A DNA stretch of 64,000 nucleotides. It comes from Moniliella sp. 'wahieum' (lineage: Eukaryota > Basidiomycota > Moniliellomycetes > Moniliellales > Moniliellaceae). The notes under the pieces were generated by a model that was not told the origin of the DNA, made no database searches, and saw only the letters and a list, made by a program, of their open reading frames with translations. The DNA lies in assembly GCA_003971905.1 (NCBI GenBank), contig RSEE01000063.1, positions 186,001-250,000 on the forward strand, read 5' to 3'. Numbering within the stretch: position 1 is the first letter of the stretch; every line of letters starts with the position of its first letter. Position numbers and translations under genes: made by a program. Shown one piece after another: positions 33,206-44,879 of this stretch.

Positions 33206-34799
33206 GGTGGTGGTGAGATGGAAAACGGGCAGAGCAGACAAGGGGGCGGCTCAGGTGATGCACCTCCAACCCGCGTTCAGTTTTTATATTCACCGATCGC
33301 ACGGGGACCAAAATCACCAGCGCGGGGGGCCGAGCGGATATAAGCTTCACCCCTCGTTCTTCGGTCCGCCCGTCGCCTTGCTGCCATAGCGCGTGTGGTA
33401 TGTCCCGTAACGCGTAACGCGTAAACGTCAAACGTTACCCGCAGCCGGCACGATGAGTCGGAGGGCACGTCGCTGCCTCAGCAGGACACTCCCCACCTTG
33501 GGACCTCTTGCCGAGGCGGAAACCAGCCCTCTGCCGCTTGAAGCTTCATCGAAGTTGCTGCAAACGGGGTGATACTAACGTCTAACGGCGATGATGAATA
33601 TGATCGATGACTCGAGCGGGTGGTGGTGGGCGAAGATGGGGCATGTCGATGAGATGCCGAGGACGGATGATGAATAGGATCCATGATGCATGATAATCGA
33701 TAACGGCGAGTGACTTGGTGATGCTCCGTGTGTGACAGCGGTATCGATCGTCGACTATCGATGGATCTGATGCATTGCTGCGTTAATGGGGACGGTGGCG
33801 ATGGGCAGAGCGGGAAGCTGAGAAGTTGGTAGGGATGGGCTGAGAAGCGCGGGGAGTGGGACGGAGCTGCTGAGGTTATGATGTCGGTTCCGCTCCGTTT
33901 AAACCCCTCAAACATTCGATTTTGCTTCCGGCGGCAGCAGGCACTCGGCACGTCCTAGAATACCCGGCGGCACAAGTAAGGACCACGGCAGTGAGCGCGA
34001 CTCGCTATAGTCACAAGTACTGGAAAATACCCCAAGGAAACCTGCGCTGGCCAACCGGCCGCCCAGAACGGGGATACGTCTTCCTTGTGATCCGTTCTGC
34101 CTGCGATGGATTGTCCGGGCCTGGTGGCGCTGGGGCGGTATGCACCTCTCCTGGTCCCACATTTGACACGTGTGGGTGACGGAAATAACATATGCGTCGA
34201 CTTTTTGAACGTGCCGATGAGAGCCGCCGACCCGCCGGGGCTGCCGAGGCCTCTGGAATCTCCAGGATCTACCGCAGTACTCAACGTACTCAAAAACACT
34301 CAACTATACACTTAGTACTGCTCCGCACCAGTACCGATTTCCGGCACATAACTAGTTAGTCTTCTGTGTGTGTTATATCCGGCAGATAATATATCGGCAG
34401 AGGGTTTTTGAAGCTTGAAGCTACGCTGGCACAATATAACCCGCCCAACACATTTTAGCTGAAGAGCTACAGGCTCGGTTACCTTCTGAAAATATGCCGG
34501 CTTACCGTTGCCCCCTGTAGCGACGTCCTGGTCCATCCGGCTATGGAGACCGCAGTGGATGCTGAAGTTTTAAGACAGTAGCGTAAGCAATCGATTGCGG
34601 GCGAGAGATGGGTGTTGGTGGGAGGAACTGTAGGACGAGGGCTACAGGAGAAGGTCACTAGTCATTGGCTTGCGCGGCTAGGCGTTACGCGTTACGCGTT
34701 ACGCGTTACGCGCGCTTCAGCAGTCTTCGGAGCCCGCGGAGCCTCGGGGAACTAGTGACACTAGTGAGGCCGGAAGTGCACCGCGATTGGCGAAACCAG
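33206..34799. other. Intergenic upstream of the ADH gene
   Basis: Contains TAACGCG/AACGTT repeat words (33,408-33,436) and a CGTTACG array (34,683-34,713). Minus-strand ORFs at 33,955-34,303 are long but show no convincing family or codon pattern. Confidence 0.45.
34683..34713. repeat. CGTTACG 7-base tandem repeat
   Basis: Four copies place ACGCGT palindromes every seven bases. Related words occur at 33,408-33,425 and 27,711-27,730. Confidence 0.9.
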
Positions 34800-35087
34800 T
34801 CACCATCGCAACACCCCTCTAGCTCGGGGCTGTTGAACAGCGTGGAAAATGCGGTGAACACCATCGGTTTGGGGTCGAGCTCTGTCCACAGTCCAGTACA
34901 TTTCCTTCTCGAGCTTCGTGGGACCATGGTACTCCGCCCCCTCCCTCTCATCCACAAGGAACAGATACCGCAGATGGGGGGACTGTTGATTCCTTGTGGG
35001 CATGTGCGCGAGCAGTTGACAATTGATACAGTAAGGCTTATCGTTGTCACCGCCATCTTGACATTGGTCGAAACGGATGGGTTCGAA
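34800..35087 (-). CDS. Small unrecognised ORF with CxxC motif
   Basis: A minus-strand frame ending at 34,800 reads as ordinary globular protein: CQDGGDNDKPYCINCQLLAH, then LRYLFLVDEREGAEYHGP and KEMYWTVDRARPQTDG. An ATG in a neighbouring frame (about 35,085, MTDNLV) would supply the start if one base is out of register near 35,065. That would give a protein of about 97 residues. Two other frames over the same DNA are also open, so this may be a relic of a mobile element or a real small gene. Function unknown. Confidence 0.3.
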   Translation of the reverse strand, partial: FEPIRFDQCQDGGDNDKPYCINCQLLAHMPTRNQQSPHLRYLFLVDEREGAEYHGPTKLEKEMYWTVDRARPQTDGVHRIFHAVQQPRARGVLRW

Positions 35088-35333
35088 CGAGGTTATCAGT
35101 CATCGCTATCTCGATCATGACCACTGCAAGACGGGATGCTGGAAGTGTTGGTGACCAGGCTCCCTGTCGAACTAACGGTGAAGAAAGATGTAATGATGAA
35201 TCCCAAAGGCATGCTTATAGAATACATTTTTTGTCTGGCCCCGCGACGGTGGGACGTATCCCACTGGCAGGGGGGAGTGGGGTGCATCAAAGCGAAGACG
35301 AGGGGGTGGAAGGAAAGAAAGATGGCTGACAGA

Positions 35334-38300
35334 TCAAGATGCTTGTGGTTGGATAGTGACGCGGGAGGTGTCCAACGTCAACGGCCGCAGGGCCAACTTG
35401 TGCGCCCGCGAGCCCGACGTACGAAGGCTAGTGCTAGGTGGGGATGGGGTCTCGTGCCACTTGTCCTGGCTATCGGTACTTTCTTGGCCACCTTTTTCTT
35501 TCGGGGGTGACGCCAGACCATCAACCGAGATGGAGGTAGATGCACTGTTTTCCCTTGAGGACGAGTGGTCGCGGTGGGGTGGAAGAAGTCGAGCCGGGCA
35601 ACTTGAGTCCACTCACGTCCGATTTGGTGGTGTGCATCTCGCTGTACGCCTCGCTCAAGGCTTGTTGCAACGCACGAATCTGGGACTGTGCCTGCCGCTT
35701 CTCCGCTTCCAAGGAAACGACGGCTTTGTCCAAATCGCGTACCCGTAACGACAGTTGCCGCCCATCCAACCCCAATGTCATGGTGCGCAGCGTCGAGGGT
35801 TTGCTCCGATGGCCCAGGGGGGGCTGGGAGCGCGTACTGGCCTGCGACGAGGGCCGCGACACACTAGGCGCTCGACGTCCACTGAGTCCTAGTGGCAAGA
35901 GGGGACAGGCGGGACCTCGGTTTCCGAGGAAGACTCAAAGGTCCGTGCAATGGGTGGAACCGGTTGCAGCTTAAACGATTTCCGTCCGCCCGACCGATGT
36001 CGGTCCGCCCGTTTTGCCGTCCTGGACGGGGAGAAGGAAGAAGAAGAGGAGAAGGCTGGGGAGGGAGGAGGGAGGCGCGGGGTCTGGGTCGGAGTTTGAG
36101 CTTGAGTCCGCACGCTGAGGGAGGGAGCTGAAGTGGAAGAAAGCACAGGAGAAGGAATTTCCAGCCCATGGTCCCGAAGTTCCTCCTCCAACAGGGTCCC
36201 GGGGGCGCTGTTCATTGGAATTCTGCAAGAAGAGGAAACAAGGTTAGCAAGAACCAGAGGGGGAGGTGGTCGCGGAGGGGAGAGGGCGTACCTGAGTTCG
36301 CTGTGGGCAGGAGTGCTCACGATGGATACGGCCTCAATTGACTTATCCAGCAATCCCCGCATACTCGTGAGGAACCGTTCCAGCCGAGCCTTCTCCTTGT
36401 GGGCGGATAAGACCTGTGCCCTAAGAGAGTGGATCAACCCCCGCATCTCCTTCACCTCCACCACGATCCGAGCCCAGTCGGAGTGCAAGCTGCTCGCGTC
36501 TCCTTGCCTGAACCCGAGGAGGGGGTCGAAATGGTCACCCCAGGACTGCGAGAGCGAAGAACAGAGAAGGACCATGTCCCAGCCAGCTGGTTTGGGATCA
36601 GAAGAGGTCTCGTCCGCGCTGGCATTGGGAGTCACGTTTTGCGTCGAGACTGACCTGAGGACCGGGGGGGGAAGAGCGATAGAAGCTCAGCCATCTCTGT
36701 CGCAGAGGGGGCGGCGCTGGCCCGGAAAGTGGCGGGAGGATTGATCTCCATCCCCACCCCACCCTTCGTCTCCAGCTCCACCCGCATCCCGGCCATCTCC
36801 CGGGCCATGTGCTCCTTCTCCGCACGGACATGTCATACTGCTCCTGCGAGCGGAGAATTGGATGCGCAAGCGAGATTGCTCCTCCCTGAGAGCGGCGTGC
36901 TCCGCCAGAGATATGGGTGTTCTTCCGTGTGGGGGGAAGATAACAGAAACATAGGGTAAGCCTGTGGAGCGAAAGCCCAGCTTCCCCTTGCTTGTCGCCA
37001 TCAGCGGTATCGGCGTCGGCACTGGTGTCGTCCTTCGAGGAATTGGAGGCAGGGACCAAGTCCTGTACCACCCCGGATACGGGAGCGGGCAACTCCAGTT
37101 GGTCAGGGTTCGAGGTGAGGCTTTCAGAAGTGGGCGTCGCCAAAGAACGAGTGTGAGCGTCAGGAGAGGGCATTGCTTCCGCGGGGGTAGACGCGGCAAC
37201 TTGCGATCTCGCCTTGAGCTCCATCAGCTCAGATGTCAGGCGCGCTCGTTCGGCGGACAAGCGCTGGCACTCGGCCCGCAGTACCGTCGTCTCCGCCGTC
37301 AACTCGGATGTGGCATGCTGGGCCTCGAGCGCCGCACGTTCCGCCACGTCCAGTCGTCCCGCCAGACCTGGCAACTCCATGTGGTCAAGCGAGGTCACTG
37401 AGCCAGCCTTACCCGTCCGCAGAGCGGAAACCAACCGCGTCTCCAGCTCGGCAACACGGGTACGTGAAGCTACCAGCTCAGGTTCAAGGGACGAGACGGT
37501 ACGCTGTAGCGTGCGGGTCTTGTTCTCCAACTCCCCAACGTAGTATCTGGATCAACTGACTGGCCTGCTTGGGCTGGCGTGAGAGCGCCTGCGCCTTGCT
37601 CAGTTGCTCCTCCAACAGCGTCACCTGCACCGCCTTCTCCTGGGTCTCTTGCCGTTCCCGATCACCGTCTCGCGCAGCTTCGCTACTGTCTCCTCCAAAG
37701 CAGATCGGTCCACCTCTACCGACTTGAGCATGGCCGCGGCGTCCTGAGCAAGCGTGGTCTGCTTGGCCAGATCCTCCTGGTAGCGTGACACGGTGGTGAG
37801 CAGTTCCTTGAGTTGCTGGGATAAGACCTCCGTCTGGTTCGGCTTGGCCGGGCGGGCGTCGGTCGTGGAAGGGGTGCTCATCTCAGTTGCCGTCCCCTCC
37901 TTCTCCATATCGGTCTCCACGGTCGAAGTGCTGGACCGGTGCACCCGTCCCCCCAAGCGCTCCAACTCATCAAACGCATCACTAATGTGCTCCGAGAGGG
38001 AGGAGATGAGGGAATCAATGTTCTGCCCGGCCGTTTCCCGCTCACGAGGGGCGGTAACGTCCTTGATCTGAAGCAGTAAGTTGTCCATCTCTTCCCGTCC
38101 ATCCACCTTACCCAGCATCTTGGCGCACCGACGATCCTCCTCACGCAACCGTGCCTCGGCCGACTCGAGTCGCGCCTCAAACGCAAAAACAAGTCTTCCC
38201 GCTCTGCCAAGATTCTCCGCTCGGCTGCGACGGCCAATTCGAGCTGGCGCAACTCGCGCTCCGCCTCGTCCGCCCTGCGAACAGCTTGGTCCGCTCGTCG

Positions 38301-41300
38301 CGCTGAGACCGTTGCAAGGTATCGGCATGGGTACGGAACGCGCGCAACGCACTATTGTCCTTGTCCATCGTCCGTACCTCCCTCTCCATCGCACCCAACT
38401 TATCTTCCCACTCGCTCCGCGCCGTCTCCCGCTCGGCCAAAGCCAAGGCCAAATCTTCCTTGGCCTCCGCGGCGGTCCGCTGGGCCGCACGTAACGCCGC
38501 CTCCACCTCAGCTAGGTGATGCAGCCGTTCCACCCCAGCTGCTGCTTGGTCCTGAGCCTGCACCAAAGTCTCTGCATCTTCTGCTCGGCTTGCTGCGCCA
38601 CGAGGAGCGCTGCACTGACTTCTAACGATTCGGTGCGCAGTGCGTTATGTTGGTCCAGCAACGTGCGATGCGCACGACGCAGTTCTTCCAACTTGCCCTC
38701 TGCCAATTGAGCACGCAACAGGACATTTTGGTCAGTCAACGCGTCCACAGCCTGAGCCGCGTCGGCGCGCACGGTCTCCGCCTCCTCCTGGGGCACCGAC
38801 TCGGACGGGACGAAGGTATCGCAGAGGCCCCGACGCTGCTCGCGTCGTACGTTGTTGGGCCACCATTTCCAGTCGCCTGGCCAGGGACACCAGGTGAGTT
38901 TCGGCGTGCAAGGAGGCACGGTGCAACTCGTCGCTTATTTCGACTTGTGCCATCTTGCCCGCTCGGCGTGCGCAGGACCGGGGACCAAGGCGGCCCGGTC
39001 AGACTCATCCGTTACGCTCGGTGGATCGTGTGGTACGGCGTCCGTCTCGTTGCTCAACTTGCGCTCTAGGCCCGGGCCCGATGCACGTCGGGCCCGCGGC
39101 GAAGAGACAAGTTGATCGGCTTGCCTAGTGGATTGAACTTGTTCTGTGTCCGCTGGGCCTGAGCCAGGTGTTCGTCCAGCTCCTCGACTCGTCTTTCCAG
39201 CCGCGCATGCTGGGAAGAGAGGTCAGCATGGACCTCCTGTAAGTTCGCATGGTCCGTAACCAGAGTGGCATGTTGTTGCACCACCTGTTCATGCTGCTCT
39301 TCGAGGAACTGGTGACTCTGCTGCAAAACCTGGTGCTGTGCGAGCAAACGTTGATGATTGTGCGTCAACTCGTCGCGTTCAGCTTGCAGCTGCGCATGGG
39401 CTTGGACCACCTCTTCATGCGCCCGGGCCAAGTGGGCATGCTTCATTTGCCACTCCTCGCACTGGGCCAGGACCGAAACGTGGTTAGCTTGAACCTGATC
39501 CCGCGCCGCAGTCAACTGGATCACTCGTGGGTGGCCGGGGGGCATGGGCTTGGGCCTCGGCATCGGCCAGGAGCTGCTTCCAGCGGTCGTGCTCTTGCTG
39601 GACATGCTGTTCCCACTGGTGAATGGTACTTTGGTGGTCGGTCCGTTCTTGGGCGAGGTGTGCTTGGTAGTCTCGTTGGCCACCTGGTTCGCATGTACTT
39701 GGGCCGCATGCCGTTCCTGCCACTGCGCCAGCTCCCGTTCCAATGCAGCCTGCTCCGCACGGTGCTGGGCCACCAAGGCGGCGTGCTGAGCAACTGCTTG
39801 GCGCGCTCGGTCCAGCTCGCTCTCCATGCTGCCAGCTTTAAGGGCAATGATCTGCATCGCCTTGGCAAACGAGATGGACTCTGCGTCGTTTGATGGCGGG
39901 GAAGTCAAGGCTGCTGTAGCGGCAGCCAACAACTCCTCTTCTTGGGAACCCGACGGGTTGGGAAGAGCATCAGACGAAGCGTGTCCCGCATCGGAACCGT
40001 GGGGAGCGGGCGCAGCAGGGGCCGAAGAAGGCGACACGGGCATCCGGGCCAATTGGCGCGACAGGGCAGCCGAATGGTGCGCCACCAGGGCTTTGCGCAG
40101 CCCAGCAGCCTTGTCTGACAACGCGGCGGCTTGGTCTTGCGCTTGGGCTGCTGAGCCTGGGCCAGTTTAGTTTGGGCGTCGGCCAATTCGGCGCGTAAGA
40201 GTGCCATCCGACTCTCGGTACGGTCTTCTCCCTGGGAAGGGCTAGTGCTTTTGGATCTTGGTCGTTCGGGGTGAAGGGAAAAGTACCCCCCGGCGCTGTA
40301 GGGTAAAGGCGAAGCGAGGTAAGGGGGAGGGTAGATGGCAGAGTAGGCCCGGGAGAGGGGAGGAGAGGATAGGCACATCTGGTCCGTTAGTTCTTCCATC
40401 TGTTCTGGTGGAAGAGGTACGGCCAAGGGAGGATAGGTACAGGCGAGCTGCCGGGGTGACCGATGGGCGGTCGGGCAACGCTCCCGGGCGAACAGATGGC
40501 GTAGCGCCCGGGGTGGTGCCGGGGACAAGCCTTCGGTCGAGGGGGCAGGCGGGTGGACCGGGCGTGGCTCCTGTCCTCAGACTGGGCAGGGGGGCCATAC
40601 CGAACGGGTCGCCCAGTACGTCCAGGTGCATAGGTAAGAGCGGAGGCAAGCCCATCGACGCGTCGGGTTGCGTCGCCACCTTCGTCGGTATCGGTCGGGT
40701 GGGCGTCGCTATCGCTCCTGGCGTGAGCGGACGATGAAGGACGAGCGCGAAGGAGCTGGAGGAAAGGGAGCGGGAAGGGGAGCTGGGGAGGGCGGATCTG
40801 GGAAGTAGCTCAGGCCATCGGGACCAGGACAGGGTGGGCGTAAATGTCCAGTGCAGCATCGAGGAGGGAAGCGCGCGACGGACGCCAGGGGGACGGGGCG
40901 GAGAGGGGGGGGCTGGGCGTGGTGCTGGTCGCGCCAATGGCTGAGCCAGCCAGCACGTCCAGGGCAGAGTAGTGGGCCGAGGGGGGGCGGAGGCTGTCGG
41001 GCGCACTGACACTGGATGCGGGCGCAGTCGGGGTAGGAAGAACCTCGGCACGCAGGCCCCCGCCCAAGCTGGCGCCCAGTGCCGGTTCCCCAGCATACCG
41101 TCGAACGCAAGGACAGGCGCGTCAATTTTGCGGCAGACGAGGCAGGGGGGGAGGGGGGCAGGTCGAGGGCCCGCAAGGAAGAGGAGGGGGGGGGGAGTCG
41201 CGTGCGCGGGCCTGGAGCTCGTGGACGCTGAGCAGGCGGGCGAACGAGGGGCGGGCGATACGCGACTGGCGTACGGCGCGGACGATGGCATGGGCGTGCT

Positions 41301-41325
41301 CCTCGTCCTCATCGGGTTCAGGCCA

Positions 41326-41376
<51 letters not shown>

Positions 41377-41554
41377 TTATCGGAGGCAGTGTCGGAGTCG
41401 TTGGTGGCCTGGGTGGAGAGGGAGAGAGGTGGTCGTCGCTGTCGGAGGAGGGGAGGGCTGGAGGGCCGAGGAGGCGTGGGGGCGGGCAGGGCAGGGGGAG
41501 GATGGAGGGGGGGCGGGTGGGGAAGACGAAGGTGGCCATCGAGTCGACGGCCAT
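35334..41554 (-). CDS. Very long coiled-coil protein with acidic tract and CxxC-containing N-terminal region
   Basis: Starting at 41,554 (MAVDSMATFVFPTRPPS), the N-terminus holds Ser/Asp stretches. A poly-Asp run comes from a GAC repeat (about 41,326-41,374), followed by EDEEHAHAIVRAVRQSRIAR and PCLVCRKIDAPVLAFDGM. Pro/Ser-rich sequence runs to about 40,300. Then long heptad-type coiled coils rich in Gln/Glu/His/Ala follow, for example HQVLQQSHQFLEEQHEQVVQ and AALRAAQRTAAEAKEDLALA. One intron is clear (36,223-36,291, GTACGC...TTGCAG). The C-terminal part has a Ser/Pro-rich stretch, another coiled coil (SLEAEKRQAQSQIRALQQAL) and ends near 35,334. Many frame breaks make the length (about 1,900-2,000 residues) and gene unity uncertain; two adjacent genes are possible. 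A scaffold or tether role is inferred only from shape. Confidence 0.55.
41326..41374. repeat. TCG/GAC trinucleotide microsatellite (coding)
   Basis: About 16 copies of the trinucleotide. On the minus strand they encode an Asp run in the long coiled-coil protein. Arg or Thr runs would result in the other frames. Confidence 0.9.
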
Positions 41555-42351
41555 GGTGGTGTGTGTGGGTGTGGGTGTGGGTGTGGGTGGGAGGCAGAGA
41601 AGCAGAGGAAGCACCCTGGGCGTCTGGGCCGCCTGTCTGCCCGACGCGACGCCAGTGCCTGAGACCACCACAGCAGCCTGCAGGCACCGCAGCACACTGC
41701 CGCCCCGCCTGGCACAGCAACACACGCCCGCCCAGCCAGCCAGTGTCCCGCCGCGGCTGCCGCTGCGCTGAGCGCCGACGCGTGATGCTGGCGTGCTGCT
41801 GGCCAGCCGCCTTCCCCTGGCTCAGCGCCATGCCGCTGCTGCGCCGATCGGCAGCCCGGCGCCCGGCCGCCCCAGCAGAAGGCGAGCCCGTGGGGAGGGG
41901 GCGGGGCAGCAGTAGGGTGGACGCAGCGCCTCTGGGCTACTGCGGGGGCCGCCATTCCGCATGGAAGACTGGGCCAGTGCGGGCGGGTGGGCGCTGGCTG
42001 AGCACCCAGAGGCAGTGCGCACGGCGGCAGTGTCCCATGTCAGTCATGTCAGTACTCACTAACTCGCACTGAGACTCGGTCGACTCTCTGCACCAGCAGG
42101 TGGCAGTGTGGCCTGGAGCGGCCACCGCCGGCCACCGCACAGCTCGTCCGCGGCTGTTCCGCGCTCCTGCTCTCTGCCACACCCGGCGCATCGGGCCAGG
42201 GTGCCTTGCATCCACCATGCATCATGCATCATGTATCATGCATCATCGATCATCTGTCGTCAATCACACACCATGCATGAACAGTGCGCCCCCACCGGTA
42301 TCATGCAACCATGTATCATCGGATGACAAATTACCTCTGCATCCCATCAGC
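41555..42351. other. Intergenic between coiled-coil gene and tRNA
   Basis: GC-rich 5' region of the coiled-coil gene, with GTGTGGGT microsatellite DNA at about 41,561-41,590 and a CATCATGC array just before the tRNA. Confidence 0.5.
42214..42254. repeat. CATCATGCAT tandem patch
   Basis: ATGCATC iterations with one ATGTATC variant, running into ATCGAT. It lies about 100 bases upstream of the tRNA gene. Confidence 0.85.
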
Positions 42352-42437
42352 TCCTCGATGGTCAACGGCTATGATGTGACGCTCTCACTGCCCCAGCAGG
42401 AACCGTCAAGACCCGGGTTCGACTCCCGGTCGGGGAA
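42352..42437 (+). tRNA. tRNA-Glu (CTC) with 15-base intron
   Basis: Folds as a complete cloverleaf: acceptor TCCTCGA/TCGGGGA (one T-G pair), D stem GTCA/TGAT, anticodon stem TGACG/CGTCA, and T arm CCGGGTTCGACTCCCGG with discriminator A. The anticodon loop CTCTCAC has CTC at 42,384-42,386, reading GAG (Glu). The 3' half of the anticodon stem appears only after an insertion at 42,388-42,402, directly 3' of the base after the anticodon. That is the canonical position for eukaryotic tRNA introns. Mature length without CCA is 71 bases. The internal B box GGTTCGACTCC is intact. Confidence 0.93.
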
Positions 42438-42438
42438 C

Positions 42439-42443
42439 TTTTT
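42439..42443 (+). terminator. RNA polymerase III terminator
   Basis: A run of five T begins two bases after the tRNA discriminator base, the normal Pol III stop signal. Confidence 0.85.
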
Positions 42444-43131
42444 GCGTATTCAACGCACTATCTTCTCCCCTTTGTCCCTCAGGCTTCAGGCGCACCCATC
42501 CATATCTCCTCCATTCAGCCCAGCGCGCGGTCCCAGTTGGCCTTCATCCGCATCCGGCACAGTCGATGAGCTCCTAGGAGGAGATACCCAGTCCTGCCAC
42601 CCTGGCCTCCCCATTTATTTCCCACCGCGAGCCAAGGGCAAGGGGGGCGGATTACGTACGCGACGCCCGTGCACTGCGCCCCTGGGTTGGATGGGTGTGT
42701 GGAGCACCCCCTCCACCTCCACCGCCTCCACCACCGCCTCCGCCACCCCTCCAGCCCCCTTGCTCCCGCCACGGGGGTTTGCTGTGTGGTATTATACCCC
42801 CCTCCACCGCCCCCCCCGCCACCCCGTCTGTGTTTCTCCACGCGCCGCTCTCTCTCCCTCTCACCACCCGACCCTCTGGGACCTGGCCTGTCCTGGCCCC
42901 TCAAATACCCCACCGTCACCTGCTGCGTGATGTCTACCCCCCCGCCTCCCCTCTGAGAATTGATCCTACACCGTGCGGCCATCCCGGACATCTGCAACCT
43001 CCCTTCCTCTCCCCTTGTCGCTGTGCTCTCGATACCAACCCCCGCTCCTCTTCTTCCCTCCGACGCACACGAACCCTCCCTCTGACAGTTACCCCCCTGT
43101 GACGGTGACGAGTGACACGTGACGACGCACC
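42444..43131. other. 5' region of the WOPR gene
   Basis: Very pyrimidine-rich (CCT/CCA/CCCC runs, about 42,700-42,955) without a supported gene. Such tracts are common in promoters and leaders of strongly regulated fungal genes, so this may be promoter plus 5' UTR. Confidence 0.45.
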
Positions 43132-44879
43132 ATGTCTCTGCCTCTTGCGTCTGAAAATGCGCCGTCCATTCTCGTACAGTCACCTTTCCCCCCCGACTGC
43201 CTCCTGATTCCCCTTCCCCTCGGCGCCCAATACTGGTACTGCTTCGCGCCCCGCCTCTCTACGTCCGGTACATCGGGTACCTCGGGCGGAGTGCTACGTC
43301 CACGGAGCGATTACGCTGCCTACGTGGCACGGCTACGTATCGACGACGCAGGATGCGCTGATGCTGATTCAAGCGTCCAAGCAGGTCTGCTACCGCGTAT
43401 GCAACGCGTCTCAAAGAAGAAGAGCGCGCCCCCTCATCTGTTCCGGGCAGGTCTTCATCTTTGACGAGGGGGAAACGACGTTCGACGATGGACCGATGGG
43501 TTGGCTTGGAGTCCCAGTCGGATCCTACAGAATTCCTGGTACGTCTCCGTCCTTTTTTTGCCTGGTCGGGGCACGTGGCACGTGGAAGACCCAACCCAGC
43601 TGACCAGGCAGGCGTACACAACGTCGGAACAATGCCATGTAGGTGTATCGTCAAGTCAACAAGAAAGCTCGTGCCCGGCCTCGTAGTTCCGTGGAATCCC
43701 CACGAGAAGCTGAACCGCGCTCTCCTTCCAACTCGAAACGCAGCCCCTCTCTGATCCGGAGGAAAAAAGCAGCGTCCCGTTCACTTCGAACCTTTCAACC
43801 TTCCGCTCCCGACGCCGGCACTGCCACCGCCACCGCCACCGCCGAGAGCAAGGGGAATACCCGACCGATCCACCTTTTCCCCATCCCAACTGGTGCGATC
43901 GCTTACGCGCCCGCTGCCCCGTTGCCCAACGGTGAACGGATCCCATCGCTTGCTCCGGCTTTAAGTTCCGCGCTGCCCCTGGCACCTGCGCGTCCGCCTA
44001 AGCGCAAATCTACGTCTTCTCGCTCTTTGACCAACTCCACCAGTTCCAATCCCTTGTTTGTCGAGAATGGGCTGTACAAAAAAGTACGTGCGTTTGGTTA
44101 TCATGTTCTTCTCCTGTGCGATCCCAGTCACGGGGGTGCTAACCTTGCTAGTCTTCGCCCTTCTCTTTCCCGGCCTTTTGTTGTGGTTGTTTTTTATCGG
44201 TTGGGCCTGCAGACCATCTCAGTTGGCGCGAGTGGTCACCAAACTCATTTGATCGCATACTATACCCTGCAGGACGTGCAATTAGGTCGGCTGCCACGCC
44301 CGTCGTCCCAGGCGGACCTGTGCTCGCTGTCAGTTTCTCAAGACCTTCTCAAGGCCGCCTTGGACCTCCGCTTCCCACCCAAGGTGGCCGAGACCGAAGG
44401 AACGTTACACTACGTGAGCGAAAGCGAAGTGGGCGATATTCCCGCCAGCTTCTTACCGGATCCGGAAGCCTGGCTTGGTCCAACGCCATGGCCCTCGCCT
44501 TCGCTATCCCAATCCCAATCGCACTCGCACTCGCACTCGCACTCGCAATCGCCGCATTCATCGTTCGATCCTGTCGTGACGAGCTTAGCGTTCCCCTCCT
44601 GTCCTGCGGCGCTTGTACCTGCATCTGCGTCGGCATCTGCCTCTGCCTCTGCTTCTGCTTCTGCCTCTGCCTCTGCCTCTGCCTCTGCCTCTCTCTGCCT
44701 CTGCACCTGCACCTGCGCCGCACCAACCATTTCACAACACTGCACCTTACTTCCGCCCGCGACTTTCCTCCTACTACGAGTCCCACCCTGTCCCGACCAC
44801 GTCCCCCCAGCACCCGCCGGGGTCAATTTTGTTTCCCCCCTCGGGCCTGCCTGCGGATTTCTGGCCCAAGCAGAACTAG
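43132..44879 (+). CDS. WOPR-domain (Gti1/Pac2) transcriptional regulator
   Basis: DNA-binding regulator of the Wor1/Ryp1/Mit1 family that controls morphology, mating or virulence switching in fungi. Putative start at 43,132. The first WOPR half reads TWHGYVSTTQDALMLIQASK, LLPRMQRVSKKKSAPPHLF, SGQVFIFDEGETTFD and WSPSRILQN. A 104-base intron (43,539-43,642, GTACGT...TGTAG) precedes VYRQVNKKARARPRS. After a variable Ser/Pro linker, NGLYKK joins TISVGASGHQTHLIAYYTLQ across a 129-base intron (44,084-44,212, GTACGT...TGCAG), followed by GRLPRPSSQADLCSLSVS. The C-terminal part is disordered with His-Ser and Ser-Ala repeats. Its likely end, in another frame, is LPADFWPKQN at 44,879. Breaks near 43,384, 43,440, 43,495, 43,533 (missing T) and 44,680. 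Confidence 0.88.
44625..44700. repeat. TCTGCC/TCTGCT coding microsatellite
   Basis: About twelve 6-base units encode a Ser-Ala run (or Pro-Leu in a neighbouring frame) in the WOPR protein tail. A frame break falls inside or just after it. Confidence 0.85.

Noticed and set aside
40242-41831. 529-codon minus ORF as an independent gene
   Set aside because: It is a patchwork of real and shifted frames of the coiled-coil protein. The part upstream of 41,554 is not supported.
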